A DNA stretch of 6,307 nucleotides from Chloroflexota bacterium (GTDB taxonomy: Bacteria > Chloroflexota > Anaerolineae > VGOG01): contig JAUWYT010000099.1 of the NCBI GenBank assembly GCA_030615705.1, positions 1 through 6,307 of the forward strand. Direction: 5' to 3'. The notes under the pieces are model-generated. The model saw only the letters and a list, made by a program, of their open reading frames with translations. It ran no database searches and was not told the origin of the DNA. Below are positions 1 through 6,307 of the stretch, piece by piece. A program made the position numbers and the translations under genes. Each line of letters starts with the position of its first letter. Within the stretch, counting starts at the first letter, position 1.

Positions 1-306
1 CTACAGTACCGTCTCTACGCTTACCTGAACGTGCAGGAGATTCTCGATGTGGATGAGCGCACCATTATCTTTCGCATGAACGAGTGCCGGGTGCAGGCGG
101 CGCGGAAGCGGGGTGGCCGCCCGGATTTTCCCTGTAAACCGGTGGGCCTGGTAGAATACGCCAACTTCGCTCGAACGATTGACCCTCGCTTCCACACCCG
201 CTGCATCGCCTGCCCGCCCGATCCGCACCCCGATGAATACTGGTGTGCCTGGGAGTTCACGCTGTTTGAAGGCGACTCTCAAGACCCACATGGGGGTGCC
301 GGGTAA
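1..306 (+). CDS. DUF6125-like cysteine-rich protein, C-terminal part (5' end outside window)
   Basis: The frame is open from base 1 and ends at TAA 304-306, giving 101 codons of a gene whose start lies off the left edge. The first internal start-like codon (GTG 31) is inside the protein, because the upstream residues LQYRLYAYLN look coding. Visible residues (fragment numbering) are C29 in FRMNECRVQ, C45 in DFPCK, then the block VEYANFARTIDPR, then C68-x-x-C71, H76 and C82 followed by AWEFTL. The clustered Cys/His pattern suggests a metal-binding or structural cysteine site; that is inference. From memory the C-terminal block resembles the bacterial DUF6125 family, sometimes annotated simply as a cytosolic protein, of unknown function. 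Only 14 bases separate it from the next gene, so the two are probably co-transcribed. Coding status is confident; the family name is moderate. Confidence 0.75.
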   Translation, partial: LQYRLYAYLNVQEILDVDERTIIFRMNECRVQAARKRGGRPDFPCKPVGLVEYANFARTIDPRFHTRCIACPPDPHPDEYWCAWEFTLFEGDSQDPHGGAG

Positions 307-320
307 CCGAACAGGTAGGC

Positions 321-1490
321 GTGATCAAGGTTGAAGAGGAAATGATTGAGAAGGCAGATGTAGTGATCATCGGCGGTGGGGTCATGGGGACCAGTACCGC
401 CTATCACCTGGCCAAACTGGGTTGTAAGGACGTCGTGCTCGTGGAGAGGGATCAACTGGCCTCCGGTTCCACAGGCCTGTCAGCCGGTGGAATCCGACTG
501 CAGTTCTCCCTCAAGGCCAACATCCGCATCTCAATGGAGAGCCTCCGGACGTTTGAACGCTTTGCAGAGGAGTTCGAGACGCAGATAGATTTCCGCCAGC
601 ATGGCTACCTATTCCTGGCCACAAGACCCAAGGACTGGGCCGAATTCCAGGCCAACGTGGCGGTACAACAGCGCACAGGCGTGCCGGTACGCCTGCTGTC
701 GCCAGAGGTGATCCGCGATATGGCCCCCTATCTCTACCTGGACGATGTCGTGGGGGGCACGTTCTGCCCTCGCGACGGTTACGCCGATCCCTACAGCGTG
801 GCTATGGGCTTCGCCAAGCAGGCCAGGCGTCTGGGGGTGAGGATTTGCGAGGAGACGGAAGCCCTCGACATAAAGGTGAGCGAGGGGAAGGTGAAGGCGG
901 TGGTGACCGACAAGGGGGAGATTGTGACCCCTGTGGCGGTCAACGTCGCCGGGCCCTGGGCGGCCCAGGTGGGACGCATGGCCGGCTTGGAGTTGCCTGT
1001 CCTGCCCTACCGACGCCAGGTCTTCGTTACTGCGCCCTTCGATGAGCTGCCGAGGCAAATCCCTATGATCATTGACTTTGCCCCCAGTTTCTACTTCCGG
1101 CGGGAGGGGGCAAGCATACTGGTGGGCATGACCGACCAGGAGGAGCCTCCCAGCTTCAACACCAACTTCGATCTGGAATTTCTGGTCAAAGTGGCGGAAA
1201 AGGCCGCTCACCGCGCGCCAATCCTTGATCGGGCGGGCTTCATGCGCGGCTGGGCCGGCCTCTACGCCGTCACCCCTGACGACAACGCTATAATTGGCCA
1301 GGACATCGGCGATGTAGAAGGCTTCTACTGTGCCGTAGGCTTCAGCGGCCACGGCTTCATGCAATCGCCGGCTGTGGGTCGGATACTGGCCGATCTCATC
1401 ACCAGTGGCGAGACCGACTTCGATCTCAGCCCCTTCCGGTTGGAGAGATTTAAGGCCGAGGGGTTGATGGGAGAAAGGCGCGTTGTTTAG
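321..1490 (+). CDS. FAD-dependent oxidoreductase, DAO family (sarcosine/glycine oxidase beta-like)
   Basis: A 389-residue flavoprotein that probably oxidises the C-N bond of a secondary amine or amino acid (sarcosine, glycine, proline or a D-amino acid type substrate) in the cytoplasm. The N-terminal FAD site is VVIIGGGVMG (GGGVMG at 18-23), with the ribose-binding acid E42 in LVERD and the DAO-family loop GSTGLSAGGIRLQF at about 49-62. Next come HGYLFLA near 94-100, VNVAGPWA at 208-214, GWAGLYAVTPD at 310-320 and GFSGHGFM at 340-347, the usual FAD-closing C-terminal motifs. The length is typical. Monomeric sarcosine oxidase carries a flavin-linking Cys next to its TPD motif; none is seen here, so FAD is probably non-covalent. 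The start chosen is GTG 321, with a weak AGGTAGG at 313-319. ATG 342 (MIEKADVV) is a realistic alternative, but its AGAGG lies only two bases away. The substrate cannot be fixed from sequence. Confidence 0.92.
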   Translation: MIKVEEEMIEKADVVIIGGGVMGTSTAYHLAKLGCKDVVLVERDQLASGSTGLSAGGIRLQFSLKANIRISMESLRTFERFAEEFETQIDFRQHGYLFLATRPKDWAEFQANVAVQQRTGVPVRLLSPEVIRDMAPYLYLDDVVGGTFCPRDGYADPYSVAMGFAKQARRLGVRICEETEALDIKVSEGKVKAVVTDKGEIVTPVAVNVAGPWAAQVGRMAGLELPVLPYRRQVFVTAPFDELPRQIPMIIDFAPSFYFRREGASILVGMTDQEEPPSFNTNFDLEFLVKVAEKAAHRAPILDRAGFMRGWAGLYAVTPDDNAIIGQDIGDVEGFYCAVGFSGHGFMQSPAVGRILADLITSGETDFDLSPFRLERFKAEGLMGERRVV

Positions 1491-1503
1491 AGACCATTCT
1501 GAA

Positions 1504-1540
1504 CTCCTCCGCCTCGTAGGGGGAGGTTGGGAGGGAGTGG
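1504..1540. repeat. GC-rich palindromic element, likely a fragment of a dispersed intergenic repeat
   Basis: CCTCCGCC (1506-1513) pairs with GGGGGAGG (1519-1526) with one mismatch around a five-base TCGTA loop, followed by TTGGGAGGGAGTGG. Read on the minus strand it encodes PLPPNLPLRGGG, a spurious peptide type that recurs wherever CCTCCCCC/GGGGGAGG intergenic repeats are scattered in bacterial genomes (recalled, not searched). It lies just after the stop of the first oxidoreductase. No T-run follows the hairpin directly, so it is at best a poor terminator. Confidence 0.5.
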
Positions 1541-1544
1541 ATTT

Positions 1545-1573
1545 TTGACTAATTTCGCGGATTGTGGCATAAT
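1545..1573 (+). promoter_or_regulatory. Sigma-70-type promoter for the second FAD oxidoreductase
   Basis: The -35 box TTGACT (1545-1550) is followed by a 17-base spacer and the -10 box CATAAT (1568-1573). Transcription would start near 1580, giving a leader of roughly 57 bases before ATG 1637. The spacing is ideal and each box differs from consensus at one base. This indicates that the second oxidoreductase can be transcribed independently of the first. Confidence 0.6.
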
Positions 1574-1636
1574 TCTTGTACAGAGTGGCACAAGCTCGAA
1601 AAGGGCCCTCGTAACAACGACGTTGGGAGGAAATAA

Positions 1637-2842
1637 ATGGGTAAGATCATTGTCCCAGACGCGAGCGAATTCCCCAGACAAGCCGATTTGGTCATCATCG
1701 GCGGAGGCATCCTGGGGACAACCACCGCTTTCCATGCCTCAAGAGCTGGCTTGGAGACGGTGGTGCTTGAGATGCGGGATGGCCTGGCCACCCTCGCCAC
1801 CGCGGCCTCGGAGGAATGCTTCCGGGCCCAGTTTAGCGAGCCGGAGAACGTGGCCATGACTAAGGCTTCTATCGAGGTCTTTGAGAATTTCTCTGAGGTG
1901 ATCGGCGTGCCAGGTTATGACATCAGCTTGCACCAGCAAGGTTATCTCTTCTACACCGACGCTCCCGAAGGCCCGGAGACCCTCCGCGCTCAGGTCGAGC
2001 ACCAGCAGAGCATCGGCCTGGACGACGTGGAGTTTCTGAGCGGCGATGAGGTACGGCGACGTTTCCCCTGGGCCTCCCCCGAAGTAACTGCTGCCACCTA
2101 CCGGGCCCGCGATGGTTGGCTCTCGACCCACGAGCTAACCCATGGGTTTGCCAAAGGCAGTGAAGCCCTGTTTCTCTTGCGCACCAAAGCCACAGGGATC
2201 GAGCCTGGCAGCCGGGGTGTAGAGGGCGTGGAGACTAATCGTGGCCACATCTCCACCCGAACGGTGGTTATTGCTGCCGGCCCGTTCTCTGGTCAGGTGG
2301 CTGGGTTGGCTGGCCTGGAGTTGCCCTTGACCATCCTGCGACGTCAGAAGGCGATCATCGGCCAGGACCCTGCGATTCCCCAGGGTGCTCCCATGACCAT
2401 CTCTGTTCCCTCAGGAGCCTTTTGGCGGCCCGAGGTGGGAGGAGCCGCTATAGGTTGGGCCCTCCCCGAGGAGCCCGGCGAACCTCTGGAGAATGTGCCC
2501 ACCGACTGGGCCTTCCCGGCCCTGGTCCTGGAGGAGGTGTCGAAGCTGGCGCCTTTCTGGGAGGAGGTAGTGGGGCGGCTCACCCGTGACGGCGTTTTTC
2601 TTAGCGCTGGCCAGTACACCTGTACCCCCGACTCGAAGCCCATCCTTGGCCCCTCTCCCGATGTCGAGGGCCTTTTCTTCAACCTCGGCTACAGCGGCCA
2701 CGGCATCATGGCCGCTCCTGAGGGCAGCCGCTACGTGGTGGCCATGATCACCGGCCAGATGTCCGACGAGGATAACCCCTTCAGCTACCAGCGGTTCGCC
2801 AGGGGAGAGGTGGTGGTCTCAGAAGAGAAGATGGTGATTTGA
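1637..2842 (+). CDS. FAD-dependent oxidoreductase, DAO family, divergent paralog of the upstream gene
   Basis: A 401-residue protein with the same fold as its upstream neighbour but clearly divergent. The FAD site is LVIIGGGILG (GGGILG at 22-27) with E45 in VLEMRD. Further shared landmarks are HQQGYLFYT near 99-107, RDGWLS at 158-163, AAGPFSGQVAGLAGLELP at 213-230, YTCTPDSKPILG at 327-338 and LGYSGHGIM at 350-358. The loop after the first strand, canonically GSTxxSAGG, reads ATAASEECFRAQF (54-66), so the substrate-facing side of the flavin may differ. The start at ATG 1637 is well supported by GGGAGGA (1625-1631), five bases upstream. It sits 146 bases after the first oxidoreductase with its own promoter. 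It probably acts on an amino or imino acid in the cytoplasm; the substrate is unknown, and it could be a non-catalytic partner of the first protein. Confidence 0.92.
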   Translation: MGKIIVPDASEFPRQADLVIIGGGILGTTTAFHASRAGLETVVLEMRDGLATLATAASEECFRAQFSEPENVAMTKASIEVFENFSEVIGVPGYDISLHQQGYLFYTDAPEGPETLRAQVEHQQSIGLDDVEFLSGDEVRRRFPWASPEVTAATYRARDGWLSTHELTHGFAKGSEALFLLRTKATGIEPGSRGVEGVETNRGHISTRTVVIAAGPFSGQVAGLAGLELPLTILRRQKAIIGQDPAIPQGAPMTISVPSGAFWRPEVGGAAIGWALPEEPGEPLENVPTDWAFPALVLEEVSKLAPFWEEVVGRLTRDGVFLSAGQYTCTPDSKPILGPSPDVEGLFFNLGYSGHGIMAAPEGSRYVVAMITGQMSDEDNPFSYQRFARGEVVVSEEKMVI

Positions 2843-2852
2843 AGGTGGTGTC

Positions 2853-2881
2853 TTGATTTTCGGGCATTTCTGTGCTAGAAT
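2853..2881 (+). promoter_or_regulatory. Strong sigma-70-type promoter with extended -10
   Basis: The -35 box TTGATT (2853-2858), a 17-base spacer and the -10 box TAGAAT (2876-2881), preceded by TGC as an extended -10, make a convincing promoter ten bases after the second oxidoreductase ends. Transcription would start near 2888. It now reads into the livF relic, the antitoxin gene and the terminator at 3339-3366. I infer that it once served the transporter operon whose remains follow. Confidence 0.6.
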
Positions 2882-2934
2882 GACATTAACCTGATGAAAT
2901 CTACGTAAATCGTGGTGATGCTTTTCCTAACTAG

Positions 2935-3096
2935 GGCGGGGTGACCATCCTTTTGGTGGAGCAGAATGCCCGCGCTGCCCTCAGGCTGGCCGACAAGGGC
3001 TACGTGCTGGAGACGGGCCGCATCATCCTCTCGGGTTCAGCGGAGGAGCTGATACGCGACGAGCGGGTGAGGAGAGCGTATCTAGGGGAGGAGTGA
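2935..3096 (+). pseudogene. livF: Relic of livF (branched-chain amino acid ABC transporter ATPase), C-terminal ~51 codons
   Basis: From about 2935 the frame reads [20 protein letters not shown], then [19 protein letters not shown] and [14 protein letters not shown], ending at TGA 3094-3096. This matches the C-terminal end of LivF, the ATP-hydrolysing subunit of Liv/HAAT-type amino acid importers: the LLVEQNAR strand, YVLETG, LSG and the RRAYLGE tail. Intact LivF is about 235 residues. Walker A, the Q-loop, the ABC signature and Walker B are all missing, and an in-frame TAG (2932-2934) lies immediately before the homology begins. It is therefore a 5'-deleted remnant that cannot hydrolyse ATP. 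No separate Shine-Dalgarno precedes GTG 2941. The preserved reading frame and natural stop suggest recent loss. Other liv genes are absent, so a deletion probably removed an importer operon here. Confidence 0.85.
3046..3073 (+). repeat. Direct repeat copy 1: livF tail segment coding ELIRDERVR
   Basis: This 28-base segment inside the livF relic matches 3295-3322 at 26 of 28 positions. Both differences (CTG/TTG and CGG/CGC) are synonymous. The two copies lie 249 bases apart and bracket the antitoxin gene. Confidence 0.8.
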
Positions 3097-3101
3097 GAAA
3101 G

Positions 3102-3296
3102 ATGGCGGCTGCAATTCGAGAGCGATATGTTGTGGACGAGCAGGGCAACCAAGTTGGCGTTCTACTCGATATTCGCGGTTATCGGAGAATCCTCGAGGAG
3201 CTGGAAGAATTAGAGGCCATTCGCGCCTACGACGCAGCAAAAGCATCGGGAGATGAAGCTATTCCTTTTGAGCTGGCGATTGAGGAAATTGAGTGA
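3102..3296 (+). CDS. Orphan type II antitoxin-like protein (Phd/YefM- or RelB-like)
   Basis: A 64-residue protein starting at ATG 3102, with GGAGG/GAGGAG at 3087-3093 about eight bases upstream. GTG 3093 in the same frame would overlap the livF stop and lacks comparable spacing. The N-terminal part (RERYVVDEQGNQVGVLLDI, 6-24) has the short beta-strand, turn, strand look of antitoxin DNA-binding domains. It is followed by YRRILEELEELEAIRAYD, a charged helix, and an acidic tail (KASGDEAIPFE then AIEEIE) of the sort that wraps a RelE/ParE-like toxin. From memory, near-identical tails occur in small antitoxins paired with such toxins. No toxin gene follows: the next 92 bases hold a livF tail copy, a terminator and the next gene's ribosome binding site. 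It may be a solitary regulator, or a remnant whose toxin was lost or lies elsewhere. The exact antitoxin superfamily is uncertain. Confidence 0.75.
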   Translation: MAAAIRERYVVDEQGNQVGVLLDIRGYRRILEELEELEAIRAYDAAKASGDEAIPFELAIEEIE

Positions 3297-3322
3297 GTTG
3301 ATACGCGACGAGCGCGTGAGGA
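3295..3322 (+). repeat. Direct repeat copy 2: second livF tail segment coding ELIRDERVR
   Basis: This second copy of the 3046-3073 segment begins inside the antitoxin stop codon (TGA 3294-3296). In the frame starting at 3295 it still encodes ELIRDERVR, and then diverges to NEEEKAAG instead of RAYLGEE. It is not part of a functional gene and reads as a second, shorter livF relic. Confidence 0.75.
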
Positions 3323-3338
3323 ATGAGGAGGAGAAAGC

Positions 3339-3366
3339 GGCGGGGGCGAAATCGCCCCCGCCTTTT
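3339..3366 (+). terminator. Intrinsic (rho-independent) terminator
   Basis: GGCGGGGGCGA (3339-3349) pairs perfectly with TCGCCCCCGCC (3352-3362) around a very small A-rich loop and is followed by TTTT (3363-3366); AAA precedes the stem. It ends the transcript carrying the livF relic and antitoxin. It also stands only 22 bases before the start codon of the next gene, so it may reduce readthrough into that gene or protect a processed 5' end. Confidence 0.85.
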
Positions 3367-3388
3367 AACTGGAGGATGGGGAGGAATT

Positions 3389-4378
3389 ATGAAGCTACGA
3401 GTGCTGTCGAAGCAGGATGTCCAGCGAGCCGTCCCCATGCGGGAGGCCATCGAGATCGTCAAGGGGGCCTTCGCCCAGCTCTCGGCGGGGAAGGCGGTGG
3501 TGCCCCTGCGCACCCAGCTCGCCGTGGATAGGCACGAGGGGGTGACCCTCTTCATGCCCGCCTACCTCTCAGAAAGCGACGACCTGGGGGTCAAGATCGT
3601 TTCCGTCTTCCCCGGCAACCTGGAGATGGGATTGTCCACCATCTTCGCCTTGGTGGTTATCGTGGAGGCCTCTACCGGCCGGCCAGTGGCGGTGATGGAC
3701 GGGACCTATCTGACGGCGCTGCGCACCGGTGCGGCTTCGGGGGCGGCCACCGACCTTTTGGCCAGGAAGGAGGCCAGGGTGGCGGCCATCTTCGGGGCAG
3801 GAGCCCAGGGGCGCACCCAACTCTTGGCGGTCTGTGAGGTGCGGGACATCGAAAGAGCCAGGGTCTACGACACCAACCTCCAGGCGGCGGAAAGCTATGC
3901 CAAGGAGATGGGGGGAAAAGGGAGGGTCCCTGCGGACCTTAAGGTCGCCTCCTCCCCAGCGGAGGCCGCCCGTGAGGCCGATGTCATCTGCACCGCCACC
4001 ACCTCCAAGACACCCGTCTTTGCCGACGGAGACCTCAAGCAGGGCGTCCACATCAATGCCGTCGGCTCCTTCACGGCGGAGATGGAGGAGATCCCCGAGC
4101 AGACAGTTGGAAGGGCCAGGATCGTGGTAGGCTCGCGGGAGGGATGCCTGGCCGAGACGGGCGACCTGATCATCCCCATTCGCAAGGGCCTCATCACCGA
4201 AGACGACATCTATGCCGAGCTGGGGGAGATCGCTGCTGGGATCAGGCCAGGGCGCGAGAGCGCTGGGGAGATCACTCTCTTCAAGTCGGTGGGCAATGCC
4301 GTGCAGGATGTTTCGGTGGCCAAACGGGTCATGGAGGCAGCGCAGCGGTTGGGGCTGGGGGTTGAGGTTGAGCTGTGA
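3389..4378 (+). CDS. Ornithine cyclodeaminase / mu-crystallin family protein
   Basis: A 329-residue NAD(P)-dependent protein of the OCD/mu-crystallin family, which includes ornithine cyclodeaminase, archaeal-type alanine dehydrogenase and ketimine reductases. Seen: substrate-domain residues R41 (VVPLRTQ), K69 ([12 protein letters not shown]) and R112 ([15 protein letters not shown]), then the Rossmann fingerprint [13 protein letters not shown] (GAGAQG 136-141), [11 protein letters not shown] (222-232), EAGD-like AETGDLIIP and the closing [10 protein letters not shown] (298-307). The length is normal. Where true ornithine cyclodeaminases have a GxD motif with the catalytic Asp (D228 in the Pseudomonas enzyme), this protein has GSF with F228, so lysis of ornithine to proline is doubtful and an imine-reducing or dehydrogenase role is more likely. 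The start at ATG 3389 follows GGGGAGGA (3378-3385); an upstream in-frame start would run through the terminator hairpin. Its neighbours are flavoproteins and a transporter relic of amino acid type. Confidence 0.92.
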   Translation: MKLRVLSKQDVQRAVPMREAIEIVKGAFAQLSAGKAVVPLRTQLAVDRHEGVTLFMPAYLSESDDLGVKIVSVFPGNLEMGLSTIFALVVIVEASTGRPVAVMDGTYLTALRTGAASGAATDLLARKEARVAAIFGAGAQGRTQLLAVCEVRDIERARVYDTNLQAAESYAKEMGGKGRVPADLKVASSPAEAAREADVICTATTSKTPVFADGDLKQGVHINAVGSFTAEMEEIPEQTVGRARIVVGSREGCLAETGDLIIPIRKGLITEDDIYAELGEIAAGIRPGRESAGEITLFKSVGNAVQDVSVAKRVMEAAQRLGLGVEVEL

Positions 4379-4383
4379 AGCCA

Positions 4384-4416
4384 GAGCGGGAGGCGCTTGA
4401 GGGATACCTCCCGCTC
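4384..4416. terminator. Convergent hairpin, possible bidirectional terminator
   Basis: GAGCGGGAGG (4384-4393) and CCTCCCGCTC (4407-4416) are perfect inverted copies around a 13-base loop. The hairpin fills the 36-base gap between the OCD-family stop (4376-4378) and the stop of the minus-strand gene (4415-4417), overlapping the latter by two bases. Neither side has a clear T-run, so it may stop polymerase weakly, or mainly protect 3' ends. Confidence 0.55.
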
Positions 4417-5227
4417 AGGGGACATACTTGAGGAGCAGCACCAGGCCGACCAGGGCCACCAAAGCGAACTCGATGAGGATCCGCCGACTGAGGAGCCCTA
4501 GAAGCCCTTGCCGGGAGAGGCCGGTGATAAGGTAGAAGATGAGCAGCAGAAGGATTCCAGCAGTCAAGCTGTTCACCTTCGAGTAGTTCAAGGCCCAAAC
4601 GATCTCCCCCATGACCAGGCCGACGATCAGGGCGTAGAGACTGGTTCGTCCAAGGCTCTGCCGAGCGCCGTGCAGGAGATCCAGGGCCAACAGGCCACCC
4701 CCTGCCAGCGTCGCCGTAGCCGAGAGCAAACTGCGCGCCCTGCTCCCATAAACGAGGACGAAGAGGACAAGGGCTATTAGATAAGCGACGACGTTCAGGC
4801 CCAATCGGGCTGCCCTGTAGCCAGGAGCAGCGGGATCAACGGTGTGGTACTCGGCTGTGATAATCAACGGGAGAAGGATTCCCGTCGTAGCCAGGCTGCC
4901 CAGCGTGTAGATTCGGTTTGGGGCTCGAGGTAAGAGGAGTGTTGCCAACAGTGTCGCTAGGCCAGGGAGGATCCAGAAAACGAAAGTACAGGGAAGTTTC
5001 TTCCGTCCCCGGGACAGGGGATGGAGGCGTACGATGGAGTCGGTGCCGACACAGGCCATGCTGGCCAATAGCGCAGCCACTGGCCAATTCTGAGAGAATC
5101 GGATCGTCAGAGGTGAGCCCAGGACGACGAAGGAGAAAGTCCTCGTCGGCAATTCGATGATCAGAGAGAGGGCCAGGCAAAGCAATATCAAGCTCACCAC
5201 AACGCTTAGTCTGTCGTAGTTGGGCAT
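4415..5227 (-). CDS. Multi-pass membrane protein of unknown function
   Basis: A 270-residue, very hydrophobic protein with about eight to nine predicted membrane spans by eye (roughly residues 8-26, 47-64, 80-99, 107-126, 142-161, 166-184, 196-214, 221-237 and 250-267). Charged loops include [10 protein letters not shown] (68-77) and YGSRARS (160-166). There is no cleavable signal peptide and no recognised catalytic motif. The polar residues within or near spans (D63, E126, D183, E208) might matter but are not diagnostic. It resembles membrane proteins of the DUF5656 kind that I recall from Chloroflexota, a tentative match. It is transcribed convergently to the OCD-family gene and divergently from ligA, so it is a single-gene unit. 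The start codon at 5227-5225 has no good Shine-Dalgarno (GGGCCTACG precedes it), but a promoter lies immediately upstream, consistent with leaderless translation. The function is unknown. Confidence 0.85.
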   Translation of the reverse strand: MPNYDRLSVVVSLILLCLALSLIIELPTRTFSFVVLGSPLTIRFSQNWPVAALLASMACVGTDSIVRLHPLSRGRKKLPCTFVFWILPGLATLLATLLLPRAPNRIYTLGSLATTGILLPLIITAEYHTVDPAAPGYRAARLGLNVVAYLIALVLFVLVYGSRARSLLSATATLAGGGLLALDLLHGARQSLGRTSLYALIVGLVMGEIVWALNYSKVNSLTAGILLLLIFYLITGLSRQGLLGLLSRRILIEFALVALVGLVLLLKYVP

Positions 5228-5236
5228 CGTAGGCCC

Positions 5237-5265
5237 ATTCTATAATCACCCTTTGTTTTTGTCAA
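5237..5265 (-). promoter_or_regulatory. Sigma-70-type promoter of the membrane-protein gene (near-leaderless)
   Basis: On the minus strand TTGACA (5265-5260), a 17-base spacer and TAGAAT (5242-5237) form a near-consensus promoter. Only nine bases separate the -10 box from the ATG (5227-5225), so transcription starting the usual six to nine bases downstream would leave zero to three bases of leader. Confidence 0.7.
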
Positions 5266-5336
5266 ACGCTGATGAGCTGATATTGATCTCGACACCCTAG
5301 CGGCAGGCAGATGGGGAACAGTTGCTGGCCGCTTTT

Positions 5337-6307
<971 letters not shown>

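Noticed and set aside
609..1364. Long antisense open frame (251 codons) opposite the first oxidoreductase
   Set aside because: It is a mirror of a clearly conserved DAO-family gene, rich in His/Arg/Gly from codon reversal, with no recognisable domain.
2898..2909. Palindrome centred on TACGTA downstream of the promoter at 2853-2881
   Set aside because: Only six core bases plus weak flanks; too short to call an operator without conservation data.
2941..3096. livF relic as a functional small protein starting at GTG 2941
   Set aside because: No properly spaced Shine-Dalgarno and no complete domain; the match to the LivF C-terminus explains the frame.
3298..3326. Possible -35 TTGATA before the OCD-family gene
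   Set aside because: At 17 bases spacing the -10 position reads GAATGA, far from consensus, and any transcript would still meet the terminator.
3253..3531. Plus-strand open frame overlapping the antitoxin and OCD-family gene
   Set aside because: It crosses the terminator hairpin and two genes in another frame; its only meaningful part is the ELIRDERVR livF-tail copy reported separately.
3569..4051. Antisense open frame (160 codons) opposite the OCD-family gene
   Set aside because: Low-complexity Gly/Asp/Arg content opposite a conserved Rossmann-fold gene; a shadow caused by high GC.
4836..5249. Alternative minus-strand frame overlapping the membrane protein
   Set aside because: Not hydrophobic and without a plausible domain; the overlapping 270-codon frame has regular membrane spans and a promoter.

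Overview
The window looks like a bacterial chromosome segment, GC-rich, with ordinary Shine-Dalgarno sites and sigma-70-type promoters (TTGACA/TATAAT-like, 17-18 base spacers). No rRNA marker is present. The style of the LigA, the paired DAO-family flavoproteins and the lineage-restricted membrane protein suggest Chloroflexota (Anaerolineae or a relative); this is an inference from memory of similar proteins. I see no CRISPR array, tRNA, rRNA, transposase or phage gene.

Layout. (1) Positions 1-306 hold the 3' end of a cysteine-rich protein resembling DUF6125, followed after 14 bases by a DAO-family FAD oxidoreductase (321-1490). (2) A short spacer holds a GC-rich palindromic repeat fragment and a good promoter, then a second, divergent DAO-family FAD oxidoreductase (1637-2842). 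(3) Positions 2843-3388 are a rearranged patch: a strong promoter, a 5'-deleted livF relic (last ~51 codons of a branched-chain amino acid ABC transporter ATPase), an orphan Phd/YefM- or RelB-like antitoxin, a second short copy of the livF tail coding ELIRDERVR, and a strong intrinsic terminator. (4) An ornithine cyclodeaminase/mu-crystallin family gene (3389-4378) follows, with its ribosome binding site just behind the terminator. (5) A convergent multi-pass membrane protein lies on the minus strand (4415-5227); the two genes share a 10-bp hairpin. (6) A divergent intergenic region carries two near-consensus promoters, one apparently making a leaderless mRNA, and then the 5' part of ligA (5396 to the right edge).

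Functionally, the left two thirds read as the remains of an amino-acid uptake and catabolism locus. Two flavoproteins could oxidise amino or imino acids to imines. An OCD-family protein, whose position equivalent to the OCD catalytic Asp is Phe, may act as an imine reductase or dehydrogenase rather than a true ornithine cyclodeaminase. The livF relic suggests that a Liv-type importer once sat between them and was lost. The right third (membrane protein, ligA) is unrelated. I found no convincing new defence or mobile system. The most unusual part is the livF relic / antitoxin / duplicated-tail / terminator scar.
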